A stretch of DNA of 64,000 bases from Haloferax mucosum ATCC BAA-1512 (GCF_000337815.1 NZ_AOLN01000011.1:434001-498000), one strand, 5' to 3'; counted from the stretch's first letter, positions 26,959-35,762 are shown. Made by a program: numbers and translations. The notes: generated by a model from the sequence alone, not told the origin.

Positions 26959-28089
26959 TCAAACGTCGGTCGGTTCCGACTGGTCTGTCCCCTCCGGTGG
27001 CTTCGACGGCTCGGGAGAACTCCCGTCGTCAGCGTGCGCCGGCGACGTGGATGATTCCGTTGCGGCTGTAACCGAATCGGGGTCGCCAGCGGCCGAGGCG
27101 TTTGATTCGACGTTGAGTTCGTCGCCGAGGAGTGCGACCGACTCCGCGAGGAGCGCGACGACGAGCGGCCCGGCGATGATACCGACTGGGCCGAGGCTGA
27201 GCAGTCCGCCGACGAAGCCGACGAAGTAGAGACTCCCGGGTAAGTCGGCCGTCTCCTCGGCGAGTCGCGGGCGAATGAGAATGTCCGGGAGCCACGCGAT
27301 GGCGAAGCCACCGACAACGATGACGAGCGCGGCGGCCCCGAAATCGCCGACTGCGGCGTGGTACGCGGCCATGAGCGCGAGCAGGAAACTGGGACCGACG
27401 ATGGGGATAAACTGGAGCACCGCGGCGACCGTCGAGAGCGTAATCACATAGTCGTAGCCGAGCGCCGAAAACACGACGAGTCCGATGAAGAACGTGCCGA
27501 GGGCCGTGGCGGCTTGGAGCACGTAGATGGCGAAAAGCGTCTCGCGGCACCGCGTGTTGAGCGCCCGCGCGGCGTCTTTGAACCCGACGGGAACCAACGC
27601 GAGAAGCGTCCGTCCGACGGCGTCGCCGCTGAGGAGCAACGAAAACACCAGGAAGCCAAACAGGGTGAGTTTGATGAGCGCGACGGGAGCCGTGGTGGCG
27701 GCGACGCGACCGAGGGACTCCAAGAGGCCGAAGCCGACCGCGAGTACCTCGTCGGTTGTTACCTCGAAGACGGTACCGAGGAGTTCGAACGAGACGGTAT
27801 CGGGGAGGAGCGCCGTGAGGCTGAAGATATCGTTCAAGCGGAGAAAGAGGATGACGAAAAGCGGTGCGAGCACGACGACGACGGCAATTGCGGCGATGGC
27901 CGTGGCGACAGTGCTTGCGACCCAGCGAGACGCGCCGCGGGCTTCGAGACGGCGTCTGAGCGGAATCAGGAGATACGCGACAGTGATGGCGAAAAAGACG
28001 GTCGCCAACACGTCGGCAAGGATGAACGCCGCCAGCAACGCGAACACCGCGAGAACGCCGCCGAGAACGTACGGACGCGAGTTGGACAC
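26959..28089 (-). CDS. AI-2E family transporter (PerM/TqsA-like)
   Basis: 376 aa membrane protein with about seven to eight hydrophobic segments and a Ser/Pro/Glu-rich cytoplasmic tail (about residues 320-376). The core stretches FIPIVGPSFLLALMAAY and GFAIAWLPDILIRPRLA, then GPVGIIAGPLVVALL, are typical of the family. Members export small molecules or act as Na+/H+ antiporters; the autoinducer name does not imply quorum sensing here. Convergent with the rhodanese gene, 39 nt apart. Confidence 0.88.
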   Translation of the reverse strand: MSNSRPYVLGGVLAVFALLAAFILADVLATVFFAITVAYLLIPLRRRLEARGASRWVASTVATAIAAIAVVVVLAPLFVILFLRLNDIFSLTALLPDTVSFELLGTVFEVTTDEVLAVGFGLLESLGRVAATTAPVALIKLTLFGFLVFSLLLSGDAVGRTLLALVPVGFKDAARALNTRCRETLFAIYVLQAATALGTFFIGLVVFSALGYDYVITLSTVAAVLQFIPIVGPSFLLALMAAYHAAVGDFGAAALVIVVGGFAIAWLPDILIRPRLAEETADLPGSLYFVGFVGGLLSLGPVGIIAGPLVVALLAESVALLGDELNVESNASAAGDPDSVTAATESSTSPAHADDGSSPEPSKPPEGTDQSEPTDV

Positions 28090-28187
28090 TTATGTTAGTA
28101 CACTCTCAAGAAAGAAAATGATTCCCCAAAATACGACCGTCTCACAACCTCTCAGACGCAGATAACGAGATACGGGACATCACGGCC

Positions 28188-28195
28188 GTTAAATA
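28188..28195 (+). promoter_or_regulatory. TATA-like box of the thiBPQ operon
   Basis: GTTAAATA is centred 27 nt before the thiB ATG at 28219, predicting a leaderless operon mRNA. That leaves no room for a 5' riboswitch. Confidence 0.5.
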
Positions 28196-28218
28196 CCACA
28201 GAGTACAACAACCCAGTA

Positions 28219-29349
28219 ATGAGACGACGTACTTTCATCAAGGCCGCTGGTGCCAGCGGTGTTTCTGCACTCCTCGCCGGTTGTACCGGTTCGGGGACCG
28301 ACTCGACGACGACAGAGCAGTCGGGCGGTTCGACGAATACGACGACGCAAGGGACGACCACCGGCGGAAACAAGCCGACACTCACCGTCGGGACGTACGG
28401 GTCGTTCGTGGACGCGCCGAGCACGAGTCCCGGACCGTGGCTGAAAGAGGAGTTCGAAGCCGAGTTCGACGCCACACTGGAGTGGCAGACGCCAGACTCC
28501 GGCGTCAACCACTACATCGAGCGCTCGCTTCGGAACGTCGAGTCGGGGGCCGACCTCTACGTCGGTCTCGACTCGCAGATGCTCGTCCGCATCGACACCA
28601 AACTCGACTCTGAGCTGTTTACCTCCACGTCCGACCTCTCGCGCCGCGACGACGTGAACGAGGAACTAGAATTCGACCCCAAAGAGCGGGCGATTCCGTA
28701 CGACACCGGCTACATCTCGCTCGTCTACAACGAGTCCTACGGCGACGGCGGGTTCACCGCTCCCGAGACGTTCGACGGGCTTCTCGACTCCGAGTACTCG
28801 GGGGCGCTTCTCGCACAGAATCCCACGTCGTCGGCGACGGGCCAGGCGTTCTTGCTCCACACCATCGACGCGAAGGGCGAAGACGGCTATCTCGACTACT
28901 GGGCGGAACTGAAGGAAAACGACGTTCGCGTCCTCGGCAACTGGGAAGATTCCTACACCGCCTACTCCAACGAGGAAGCGCCCATCGTCGTCTCCTACTC
29001 GACCGACCAAGTGTACGCCGCCGAGTCCGGCGAGGACATGGCCAAACATCAGATTCGGTTCCTGAACGACCAAGGATACGCCAACCCCGAGGGAATGGCG
29101 GCCTTCGCCGACGCCGCGAATCCGGAACTCGCAAGCGAGTTCATGGACTTCATGCTCCGCCCCGAGGTACAGGCCGAAATCGCCACCCGCAACGTCGCGT
29201 TCCCCGCGACGACCACCGCGGAACTCCCCGACGACTTCGCCAAATACGCCCACGAGCCACCGGAAGCCGTCACGTTCTCCTACGACCGCCTCAAGGACAA
29301 CCTGAGTGACTGGACCGACGCGTGGGCCCAAGAGTTCGCAAGCAAGTGA
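28219..29349 (+). CDS. thiB: Thiamine ABC transporter substrate-binding lipoprotein
   Basis: 376 aa extracellular solute-binding protein. The N-terminus is a Tat lipoprotein signal: twin arginine RRRTFIK, hydrophobic stretch, lipobox LLAGC at about residue 22, then a Ser/Thr/Gly linker. The mature part resembles bacterial TbpA/ThiB: DTGYISLVYNESY, NPTSSATGQAFLL, NWEDSYTAYSNEE and SYSTDQVYAAE align with the E. coli thiamine-binding residues from memory. It heads a three-gene ABC operon (thiB-thiP-thiQ). An Fe3+-type ligand is the main alternative, made less likely by these motifs. Confidence 0.9.
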   Translation: MRRRTFIKAAGASGVSALLAGCTGSGTDSTTTEQSGGSTNTTTQGTTTGGNKPTLTVGTYGSFVDAPSTSPGPWLKEEFEAEFDATLEWQTPDSGVNHYIERSLRNVESGADLYVGLDSQMLVRIDTKLDSELFTSTSDLSRRDDVNEELEFDPKERAIPYDTGYISLVYNESYGDGGFTAPETFDGLLDSEYSGALLAQNPTSSATGQAFLLHTIDAKGEDGYLDYWAELKENDVRVLGNWEDSYTAYSNEEAPIVVSYSTDQVYAAESGEDMAKHQIRFLNDQGYANPEGMAAFADAANPELASEFMDFMLRPEVQAEIATRNVAFPATTTAELPDDFAKYAHEPPEAVTFSYDRLKDNLSDWTDAWAQEFASK

Positions 29350-29350
29350 C

Positions 29351-31066
29351 GTGAGCGGAATCCCGGTTCGCCGGGTCGCTCGCTTCTTCGAACAGCGATT
29401 GCTCTCTTTTGTCGCGGGACTCACCGCCGTCATCCTGCTCGTCCTGTTTTACTATCCCGTTGCGACCGTCTTCGCCGACGCGGTGCTCGAAGACGGCGGT
29501 CTCACCATCGAGCCACTCGTGGCGATTCTGACGAGCGAGTTCTATCTGGTGGACATTATCTGGTTCACCACGAAACAGGCGTTTTACTCGACGCTCGCCA
29601 GCCTCGCGCTCGGACTACCGGCCGCGTGGCTGTTTTCCCGCTTCGAGTTCCCCGGCCGAGAGACGCTTCGCTCGCTGACCATCCTCCCGTTCGTCATGCC
29701 CTCCATCATGGTCGCTATCGGCTTCGTGGCGACGTTCGGGCGCAACGGGACGCTCAACCGCGTGCTCTCTGTTGTCGGTCTCCCGCCGGTGGAGTTGCTT
29801 TTCACGCTCGAAGCTATCATCGTCGCTCACGCGTTCTACAACGCGCCGCTCGTCGCTCGCATCGTCACCGCCGCGTGGGAGAGCGTTGACGCCCGCACCG
29901 TCGAAACCGCACGCTCGCTCGGTGCGACACCCCGCCGAGCCTTCCGCGACGTCGTCCTCCCGCAACTCCTGCCGTCTATCGGCATCGGCGCGACCCTGAC
30001 GTTCATCTTTACGTTCGCGTCGTTCCCCATCGTCCTCGCACTCGGCGGGTTCCAACTGGCGACGATAGAGGTGTTCGTCTACTCGAAAGTGCGCGACCTC
30101 GCTTACGCCGAAGCCGCCAGCCTTGCAGTCATCGAGACGGTCATCTCGATCGCCCTGACCGCGGTGTACCTCCGGTACGAAGCGAACCAACGCGCCGCCG
30201 GCGGGACCGCAAACCCACTGCCGCGACAGTCGGTGTTGCCGAGCGACGTAACGCCGAAATCGACACTTCGAACCGCCGGTATCGCAGGTTACACCGCCAT
30301 CGTCGGTCTCGTCTTCATCGTCCCCATCGCCAGCATGATTCTTGCGAGCGTCACCGGCGGCGACGGCGGCCTGACGCTCTCACACTACGCGTTTCTCGTC
30401 GAACGACAGGCGACCGGCGCGAGCTTTCAGGTAAAACCGCTCCCCGCCATCGTGAACTCGCTCGTCTTCGCCGGTGGGACGCTCCTCGTCGCCGTTCCCA
30501 TGGGCGTGACGATGGCGATTCTCACCACTCGGACGTACCGCGGACGCGGTCTCATCGACGTGCTGTCGATGGCCCCGTTCGCCGTCTCCGGTATCGTCGT
30601 CGGACTCGGCTTGCTCCGCGGTCTCGTCTTCGGCGTGGACGTGTTCGGCACGCGAATCAGCGTGACCGGCGCGCTCGCAATCGTCGCGGCCCACTCGGTC
30701 GGTGCGTACCCGTTTGTCACCCGGAACGTCGCGCCGCTTTTTTCCCGCCTCGACGGCCGACTCGTGGAGTCCGCCCGAAGCCTCGGTGCGACCCGAACGC
30801 GGGCACTACTCGACATCGAACTCCCGCTCGTCTGGACCGGCGTCGTCGCCGGAGCGGCCTTCGCCGTCGCCATCAGCATCGGCGAGTTCGATTCGACTAT
30901 CATCCTCGCAGAGGGGTCGGGAAGCTACACGATGCCCGTCGCAGTCGAGCGATTCCTCGGCCGCCGACTCGGTCCCGCGACCGCGATGGGGTGTGTGCTT
31001 CTGGCCGTCACGTCGCTGAGTTTCTTCGTGGTTGACCGGTTCGGCGGCAGGTGGGGAGAATTATGA
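29351..31066 (+). CDS. thiP: Thiamine ABC transporter permease, fused two-domain
   Basis: 571 aa with about twelve membrane segments formed by two fused permease domains. Each has an EAA coupling loop: VETARSLGATPRRAFRDVVLP (about residues 180-200) and VESARSLGATRTRALLDIELP (about residues 470-495). The start is GTG at 29351, one base after the thiB stop; the longer frame from 29306 overlaps thiB and is unlikely. Its stop overlaps the ATG of a 15-codon open frame leading into thiQ. Confidence 0.92.
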   Translation: MSGIPVRRVARFFEQRLLSFVAGLTAVILLVLFYYPVATVFADAVLEDGGLTIEPLVAILTSEFYLVDIIWFTTKQAFYSTLASLALGLPAAWLFSRFEFPGRETLRSLTILPFVMPSIMVAIGFVATFGRNGTLNRVLSVVGLPPVELLFTLEAIIVAHAFYNAPLVARIVTAAWESVDARTVETARSLGATPRRAFRDVVLPQLLPSIGIGATLTFIFTFASFPIVLALGGFQLATIEVFVYSKVRDLAYAEAASLAVIETVISIALTAVYLRYEANQRAAGGTANPLPRQSVLPSDVTPKSTLRTAGIAGYTAIVGLVFIVPIASMILASVTGGDGGLTLSHYAFLVERQATGASFQVKPLPAIVNSLVFAGGTLLVAVPMGVTMAILTTRTYRGRGLIDVLSMAPFAVSGIVVGLGLLRGLVFGVDVFGTRISVTGALAIVAAHSVGAYPFVTRNVAPLFSRLDGRLVESARSLGATRTRALLDIELPLVWTGVVAGAAFAVAISIGEFDSTIILAEGSGSYTMPVAVERFLGRRLGPATAMGCVLLAVTSLSFFVVDRFGGRWGEL

Positions 31067-31110
31067 GCGCCGACCGGCGAGTGAGAAACGTGACGGAGGA
31101 AAAGCCGTGA
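31063..31110 (+). other. 15-codon open frame coupling thiP to thiQ
   Basis: ATG at 31063 overlaps the thiP TGA (ATGA), and its own TGA at 31108-31110 overlaps the thiQ GTG (GTGA). Predicted peptide MSADRRVRNVTEEKP. Purine-rich Shine-Dalgarno-like sequences precede both starts (GGGGAG at 31053-31058, GGAGG near 31096). It may be a translational relay rather than a functional peptide. Confidence 0.4.
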
Positions 31111-32207
31111 AACTTCAACTCGACAACGTATCCAAGCGCTACGGGACGGCGACCGCTCTCGACTCGGTCTCGCTGTCGGTCGAAGAAGGCGAATTCTTCA
31201 CGCTCGTCGGTCCCTCCGGGTGTGGGAAGACGACGACGCTTCGGTGTATCGCCGGCTTCGAATCTCCGACCGAAGGGGCTGTCCGCTTCGACGGCGAGTC
31301 GATGGCGGGAGTTCCACCCGAAGCGAGGGGGGTCGGTGTCGTCTTCCAGAACTACGCGCTGTTTCCGCACCTGACAGTCGGCGAAAACGTCGCCTACGGG
31401 CTTCGATTCACCGACACACCGGGAGGCAACTCCCGAGACGACCGCGTCGCCGAACTTCTCGAACTCGTTGACCTCGCGGGCTTCGAGGACCGCGACCCGG
31501 ATTCGCTGTCGGGCGGCCAGCAACAGCGTGTCGCCCTTGCCCGTGCGCTCGCGCCCGGCCCGGACCTGCTCTTGTTGGACGAACCGATGTCCGCGCTGGA
31601 CGCCCGCCTTCGGGACCGACTCCGGAGACAGGTAAAGCACATCCAGTCCGAACTCGGCGTGACGACCGTCTACGTCACTCACGACCAGTCCGAAGCGCTG
31701 GCCGTCTCTGACCGCGTGGCGGTGCTCAACCGCGGGCGCGTCGAACAGGTCGGCAACCCCCGCGAAGTCTACCACCGCCCGCGAACCAGATTCGTTGCGG
31801 AGTTCGTCGGCGAGAACAACGTCTTCGACGCCGTCGTCGAATCTCGACCGGAAACGGGGGGCCTGCGAGTCGGCGTCGGAGACGACGTGTTCGCGCTCTC
31901 GGAGGGGAGACGAACGTTCGGCAAATCGGCGGCGTCGCAAAGCGAGTCGAGCGCCGCCCCCGGTGAGACGCTCACCTTCTGTGTTCGACCGGAGGCCCTC
32001 CGCATCGAAGGCGGTATGAACCGGATTCGCGGGACCATCGTCGATACCGAGTTTCAGGGCGCGACGACCCGTCTCAGACTCGATTGGGACGGAACCGACG
32101 TGGCGGTGACGGTAGACGACGAGTCGGGACGCGAGGACGGGCGATTCGAACTCGGGTCTACACTCGAAGTCGGTTTCGACCCGACTGCGGCGCACATCCT
32201 CGAATAA
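31107..32207 (+). CDS. thiQ: Thiamine ABC transporter ATP-binding protein
   Basis: 366 aa ABC ATPase. Walker A is GPSGCGKTT, signature LSGGQQQRVALARA, Walker B LLLLDEPMSALD and H-loop VTHDQSEAL. After about residue 240 there is a TOBE-type regulatory domain (CVRPEALRIEGG ... DTEFQGATTRLRLDW), as in importers of the MalK/PotA/FbpC type. GTG at 31107 fits the usual MKLQLDNVSKRYG start; earlier frames overlap thiP. It ends the thiB-thiP-thiQ operon. Confidence 0.92.
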   Translation: MKLQLDNVSKRYGTATALDSVSLSVEEGEFFTLVGPSGCGKTTTLRCIAGFESPTEGAVRFDGESMAGVPPEARGVGVVFQNYALFPHLTVGENVAYGLRFTDTPGGNSRDDRVAELLELVDLAGFEDRDPDSLSGGQQQRVALARALAPGPDLLLLDEPMSALDARLRDRLRRQVKHIQSELGVTTVYVTHDQSEALAVSDRVAVLNRGRVEQVGNPREVYHRPRTRFVAEFVGENNVFDAVVESRPETGGLRVGVGDDVFALSEGRRTFGKSAASQSESSAAPGETLTFCVRPEALRIEGGMNRIRGTIVDTEFQGATTRLRLDWDGTDVAVTVDDESGREDGRFELGSTLEVGFDPTAAHILE

Positions 32208-32263
32208 AGATTTAGCGCGAAAAACAGCGACCGAGTTTGGCGACGCTACGGTGAACGCCGACG

Positions 32264-32944
32264 CTACGGTGCGACGCCGACGGTCAGGAGCGTTCCGAAG
32301 GTCCGGTAGCGCTCGACCATCTCTTCGCGGGTCTCCCAGTCGTCTGTCGGGAACTCCTCTGCCGGCGGTATCTCGATGTCCATGTCGGCGATAGAGTCCT
32401 GCGCGGCGACGTAGAGACCGGCGTTGCGGAAGGCGGCGCGGTACTCCTCGTGGGTCCAGCGGGTCATCTCGATGGAGATGTTCTCCTGCCAGACGTGCGA
32501 GTGAATGTTCTCCTCGTAGTAGTTGACCGCACAGAAGAACGTGCCGCCGGGCTTGAGGATGCGAGCGACCTCTTCGAGGGTGTGGTGCGGGTCGGCGGCG
32601 TAGTAGAACGCCTCCATCGACCAGACGTGGTCAACGCTGTTGTCGTCGAACGGGAGGTCGTCGAAGTCGCCGACGAGAAACGAGAGGTCGTCGGTGTCGG
32701 TGTACTCGCGGGCGTTTTGGACCATCTCCGGCGAGCCATCGAGACCAACACCGCGACCGATTCCTTTGGTGTCGTAGAGGGCGCGGAGGGCGTAGCCGCT
32801 TCCCGTTCCGAGGTCAACGACAGTGTCTCCCTCTTCGACCGGCATCCGCGCGAGGGCGTGCTTCGCGGTGTGCCAATGTCGGTCCTCCATGCCCTTGTCG
32901 CGGCCGTCGGCCGCCCAGGCGTCGAACTCGTCACGAACGCTCAT
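32264..32944 (-). CDS. Class I SAM-dependent methyltransferase
   Basis: 226 aa Rossmann methyltransferase. Motif I is VVDLGTGSGYALRAL, motif II LDGSPEMVQNAREY, then GDFDDLPFDDNSVDHVWSMEAFYY and a post-motif LKPGGTFFCAVNYYEEN. Similar proteins are annotated as class I SAM methyltransferases of unknown substrate. The ATG at 32944 (MSVRDEFDAW) is preferred; the upstream frame has basic, non-conserved residues. Confidence 0.9.
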   Translation of the reverse strand: MSVRDEFDAWAADGRDKGMEDRHWHTAKHALARMPVEEGDTVVDLGTGSGYALRALYDTKGIGRGVGLDGSPEMVQNAREYTDTDDLSFLVGDFDDLPFDDNSVDHVWSMEAFYYAADPHHTLEEVARILKPGGTFFCAVNYYEENIHSHVWQENISIEMTRWTHEEYRAAFRNAGLYVAAQDSIADMDIEIPPAEEFPTDDWETREEMVERYRTFGTLLTVGVAP

Positions 32945-33054
32945 ACGTCCTCCTCTCAGTGCGGGGACTAAATCAGTTCGGAGCACGGCGGCGGGATGGC
33001 TATCCGTTCGAGTACTGCGACGGGGTGTCCGCCGCACACCGCGCGCCCCGCGCC

Positions 33055-33062
33055 TTTTAATT
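33055..33062 (+). promoter_or_regulatory. TATA-like box of the DUF2391-like gene
   Basis: TTTTAATT centred 27 nt before the ATG at 33086; it supports that start over the upstream ATG at 32996. Confidence 0.5.
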
Positions 33063-33085
33063 ACGCCCGTCGCCACGACCGGGGT

Positions 33086-33544
33086 ATGGTTGGAGTACGC
33101 CGCCGCTTCGCGCTCTCGGACACCGCCCAACAGATTGTCGGTGGATTCCTCCTCGCTGGACCGTTCGTCGTGACCGAGGAGGTGTGGAAACTCGCACAGA
33201 ACATGTCACCCCTACAAGCGGCGTTTACGGTGATTATCGTCTTCTCCGTCGGCTACGGCGCACTCTATAAGGCCGACGACCGTGACCCGGACAGAGAACG
33301 GGAAGTCGGCGGGATTCCGATCCGCTTCATCTCACTGATTAGCGTCTCGTACCTCTCGGTGTTCATTCTCGCGGTCGCGTTCGGCGCGCCCGGAACGTTC
33401 CTCACGGATGTATCCGGTCGCGTGCTCTTCGACGCGATGGGCGTGCGCCTCGACCTCGCGGTGCTCGGCGTCACGCTCAAAGCGACGAGCGTCGGCGCGG
33501 TGTTCAGCGTCATCGGCGCGGCGACCGCCGACTCGCTGTTCTGA
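33086..33544 (+). CDS. Integral membrane protein, DUF2391-like
   Basis: 152 aa with about four hydrophobic segments (AQQIVGGFLLAGPFVVTEEVW, FTVIIVFSVGYGALY, FISLISVSYLSVFILAVAF, LGVTLKATSVGAVFSVIG). The pattern matches the TIGR02587/DUF2391 family of putative integral membrane proteins as I remember it. Function unknown. A TATA-like box sits at leaderless distance. Confidence 0.72.
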   Translation: MVGVRRRFALSDTAQQIVGGFLLAGPFVVTEEVWKLAQNMSPLQAAFTVIIVFSVGYGALYKADDRDPDREREVGGIPIRFISLISVSYLSVFILAVAFGAPGTFLTDVSGRVLFDAMGVRLDLAVLGVTLKATSVGAVFSVIGAATADSLF

Positions 33545-33645
33545 CGCGGCTACCGGGCGGTTTCAGGTCCGAGCATCGAATCCGACGCCGAACACATGGG
33601 CGAAATGGCATGAAGGATTAAGTCCGCACGGTAACTGCATGACGT

Positions 33646-34224
33646 ATGGATTACGAGCTCGCCATCGAAGACGCGCCCAAGACGATTCCGGGCGGCACAG
33701 GAATCTTACTCGTTCATCCGAGCATCGGCGAGACTGACCGCATCGACACGGACTTCTTCAAGGTCGATACCGACCAGTTCCTCGTCATCTCGACGCGCAC
33801 CACCGCACGAGAGGTCGAACAGAAGATAGAGCACTACGAAGTCGATGAATCTCGCGCGATTATCCTCGACGCGCTCTCAATCGAACGCGGTTACTCCAGA
33901 CGAAGCGCCGATAACATCTACTACGTCGCCTCACCTGATGACCTCGACGCCATCGTCGAAAAGACGCGGCAGTTCTTAGAGAGCTACGACGGCAAACTCA
34001 GACTCAGCGTCGATTCGGTGACCGAGATGGCCTACTACGCCGGCGAAGACCGCGCCTACGAGGCGACAAAGCGGATTCTCGGGCTACTCAAGGAGTACGA
34101 TGCGGTCGGCCTGTTCCACCTCTCGAAAGAAGTCCACGACCAAGAGACGCTCGACCGGTTCCGCGAGTTGTTCGACGGCGTGGTTGACCTCAACGAAGAC
34201 GGCACCGTCACGACCGACTTCTGA
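33646..34224 (+). CDS. Haloarchaeal RecA/KaiC-like protein lacking Walker motifs (DUF7090-like)
   Basis: 192 aa. The order of strands (GTGILLVHPSIGETDRID, FLVISTRTT, AIILDALSIERGYSRRSADNIYYVASPDDL, YDAVGLFHLSKEV) recalls the RecA/KaiC core, but there is no P-loop and no catalytic Glu, so ATPase activity is unlikely. A TATA-like GATTAAGT (33616-33623) sits exactly at leaderless distance from the ATG at 33646. Conserved in haloarchaea by memory; role unknown. Confidence 0.75.
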   Translation: MDYELAIEDAPKTIPGGTGILLVHPSIGETDRIDTDFFKVDTDQFLVISTRTTAREVEQKIEHYEVDESRAIILDALSIERGYSRRSADNIYYVASPDDLDAIVEKTRQFLESYDGKLRLSVDSVTEMAYYAGEDRAYEATKRILGLLKEYDAVGLFHLSKEVHDQETLDRFRELFDGVVDLNEDGTVTTDF

Positions 34225-34327
34225 GCGAGACGCACACGTCAGCAGTCACTCTGCGTCAGCGGTCGAATCTATTCTTGCGAGTGATGGTCGAAGCGAAGAC
34301 GAGAGCAGTGAGCGTCGCGTGCCGACG

Positions 34328-35149
34328 CTACGCGGGGTCGTTTTGTTCGTCCTGTTCGTCTCGGGCCTCGGCGAGTTGTTCGAACGTCTTCTGTGCCCAC
34401 TTGACCGCGTAGGTCGCTCCGTGGTCGCGGTACGCCACGGTGTCGAGTGCGGCGAAGGGCGCTGGAAGCTCGCGCCCGTGTTTGACGGCCGAACACGCGA
34501 ACTCCGTTGCCTCGGGGAACGAGAGTTGGCCGAGAGCGACCAACCGCGGGAGGTTCGCCAGTCGTTCGTCGAGCCGCTCGCCCGCATCGACCCACGCGTC
34601 GTGCAGGCGGTCGTGTCGTCCGTCCCACGACGAGAACGCGTCGCGGGTGTGGAGACCAACCCACCCCTCGTAGAGGGCGGCCGCGACCTGATACGTCTCG
34701 TTCGGACCGAGCGGCATCGCGTCGGCGAGGTTGCGGTACTGCTCGCCGAAGAAGGGCAGGAAGTGTTCCGGAATATCGTCGGTCCCTGCCTGTACGAGCG
34801 CCTCGGCGATGAGGAAATCCAAAAAGTCGTCCGGCGTCCCCTTCGCCCGGTATTTCACTAAGACGACCGGCGGCGACGTCTGTTCAGTCCACGTCACAGT
34901 GCCGTCGCCCGGCATTCCGATGGTGAAGTCCGAGGAGGCGTATCGGCGCACCGCCTGCGGTACCGCGTCTGGTAGCCACTCGTCGGGGTATGCCGCCGGT
35001 GACAGCGACTCGACCACGAGACCGAGGTTCTCCGCCGCTTCCGGCGGGATGGTGTCGAAATCCCCGCTTACGTCCACGACGAGCGCTCCGGGTGCGTACT
35101 CGTCGCGGACCGATTCGAGGTCCGACGGCAGTGTGCGCGTCTCGAACAT
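34328..35149 (-). CDS. Haloarchaeal conserved protein (DUF7089-like)
   Basis: 273 aa acidic soluble protein with Trp/Tyr-rich middle (AAALYEGWVGLHTRDAFSSW). No recognised catalytic motif, signal or membrane segment. It begins 4 nt after the stop of a 28-codon hydrophobic open frame on the same strand, so the two are probably one transcript. Function unknown. Confidence 0.75.
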   Translation of the reverse strand: MFETRTLPSDLESVRDEYAPGALVVDVSGDFDTIPPEAAENLGLVVESLSPAAYPDEWLPDAVPQAVRRYASSDFTIGMPGDGTVTWTEQTSPPVVLVKYRAKGTPDDFLDFLIAEALVQAGTDDIPEHFLPFFGEQYRNLADAMPLGPNETYQVAAALYEGWVGLHTRDAFSSWDGRHDRLHDAWVDAGERLDERLANLPRLVALGQLSFPEATEFACSAVKHGRELPAPFAALDTVAYRDHGATYAVKWAQKTFEQLAEARDEQDEQNDPA

Positions 35150-35153
35150 GTCC

Positions 35154-35240
35154 TCAGGCGAGGCTCATCCCGACGAACACGAAGGCCAACACGGCTGACA
35201 CGCCGACGGTACCGAGCACGATTTTCGTCGCTTGGCTCAT
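35154..35240 (-). CDS. 28-residue single-span membrane peptide
   Basis: MSQATKIVLGTVGVSAVLAF followed by VFVGMSLA: one hydrophobic helix after a short polar head with one Lys. The ATG at 35240 has a TATA-like CTTAAATC (35264-35271, read from the minus strand) exactly 27 nt upstream, so it is the likely first codon of a leaderless mRNA that continues into the DUF7089-like gene after 4 nt. Small-protein annotation pipelines would miss it. Real translation is inferred from promoter geometry and hydrophobicity. Confidence 0.6.
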   Translation of the reverse strand: MSQATKIVLGTVGVSAVLAFVFVGMSLA

Positions 35241-35295
35241 GGTCGCACGTTGGCGTCGCGCCGCTTAAATCTGTACAGTCTCTCGTCGTGCGAAT

Positions 35296-35316
35296 CTCCA
35301 CCCGAAACGAAGGGGT
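35296..35316 (+). other. ORB-like element, remote from oriC
   Basis: CTCCACCCGAAACGAAGGGG plus T on the plus strand, differing from the ORBs at the origin only in the variable centre. It lies in the gap between the small-peptide promoter and the end of the ferredoxin gene, 14 kb from orc1. Confidence 0.6.
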
Positions 35317-35387
35317 TCGGGAGACCAACCCACGGTCAGCCGTCGCACATTTTAGTAACCTAACAAAACTGAGACAGTGGAGTCGGC

Positions 35388-35660
35388 TCAGGGAACGAGT
35401 TGTTCGCCGTCGTCGTCGATGATGCGGATGGCTTCGACCGGGCAGACGCGGGCGGCGAACTTCGCGTCGAACTCGGCGTCCTCTGGGACCTCGCGGACGA
35501 ACGTGCCGTCTTCGACTTCTTCTGCGTCTTCGAGGTCGGCTTTCCCGTCGTCGAGATTCTTCGTGAACGCCTCCCACTCATCGACGCACTGGAAGATGCC
35601 AGTGCAGGTGTCGCGGTCGTACTCGACTTTCATGTCGGCATCTTCCGGCGGCCCGTACAT
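35388..35660 (-). CDS. Small ferredoxin, three-cysteine cluster site
   Basis: 90 aa acidic ferredoxin of the single-cluster archaeal type. The cluster motif is DTCTGIFQC with a distal ARVCPVEAI, giving only three cysteines. The position that is Cys or Asp in [4Fe-4S] ferredoxins (C-x2-C/D-x2-C) is Ile here, which points to a [3Fe-4S] cluster or an exchangeable fourth iron. An acidic insert of about 45 residues lies between the two parts. ATG at 35660 is used; ATG at 35633 (MKVEYDRDTC) is an equally plausible start. Divergent from hel308. Confidence 0.82.
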   Translation of the reverse strand: MYGPPEDADMKVEYDRDTCTGIFQCVDEWEAFTKNLDDGKADLEDAEEVEDGTFVREVPEDAEFDAKFAARVCPVEAIRIIDDDGEQLVP

Positions 35661-35730
35661 AGCATTGCCGACGACTGCCGACGGGTCCCACGGGTCTGAC
35701 GGTTCCAGGCGTCCACGACCGACCCGATGG

Positions 35731-35737
35731 CTTAAAC
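35731..35737 (+). promoter_or_regulatory. TATA-like box of hel308
   Basis: CTTAAAC centred about 28 nt before the ATG at 35763; it supports ATG 35763 rather than GTG 35754 as start. Confidence 0.45.
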
Positions 35738-35762
35738 CGAGGGACGGTCCAAGGTGGATGCA

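Noticed and set aside
28090-28218. TPP riboswitch upstream of thiB
   Set aside because: A TATA-like box lies 27 nt before the ATG, so the mRNA is probably leaderless; no convincing thi-box pairs were seen.
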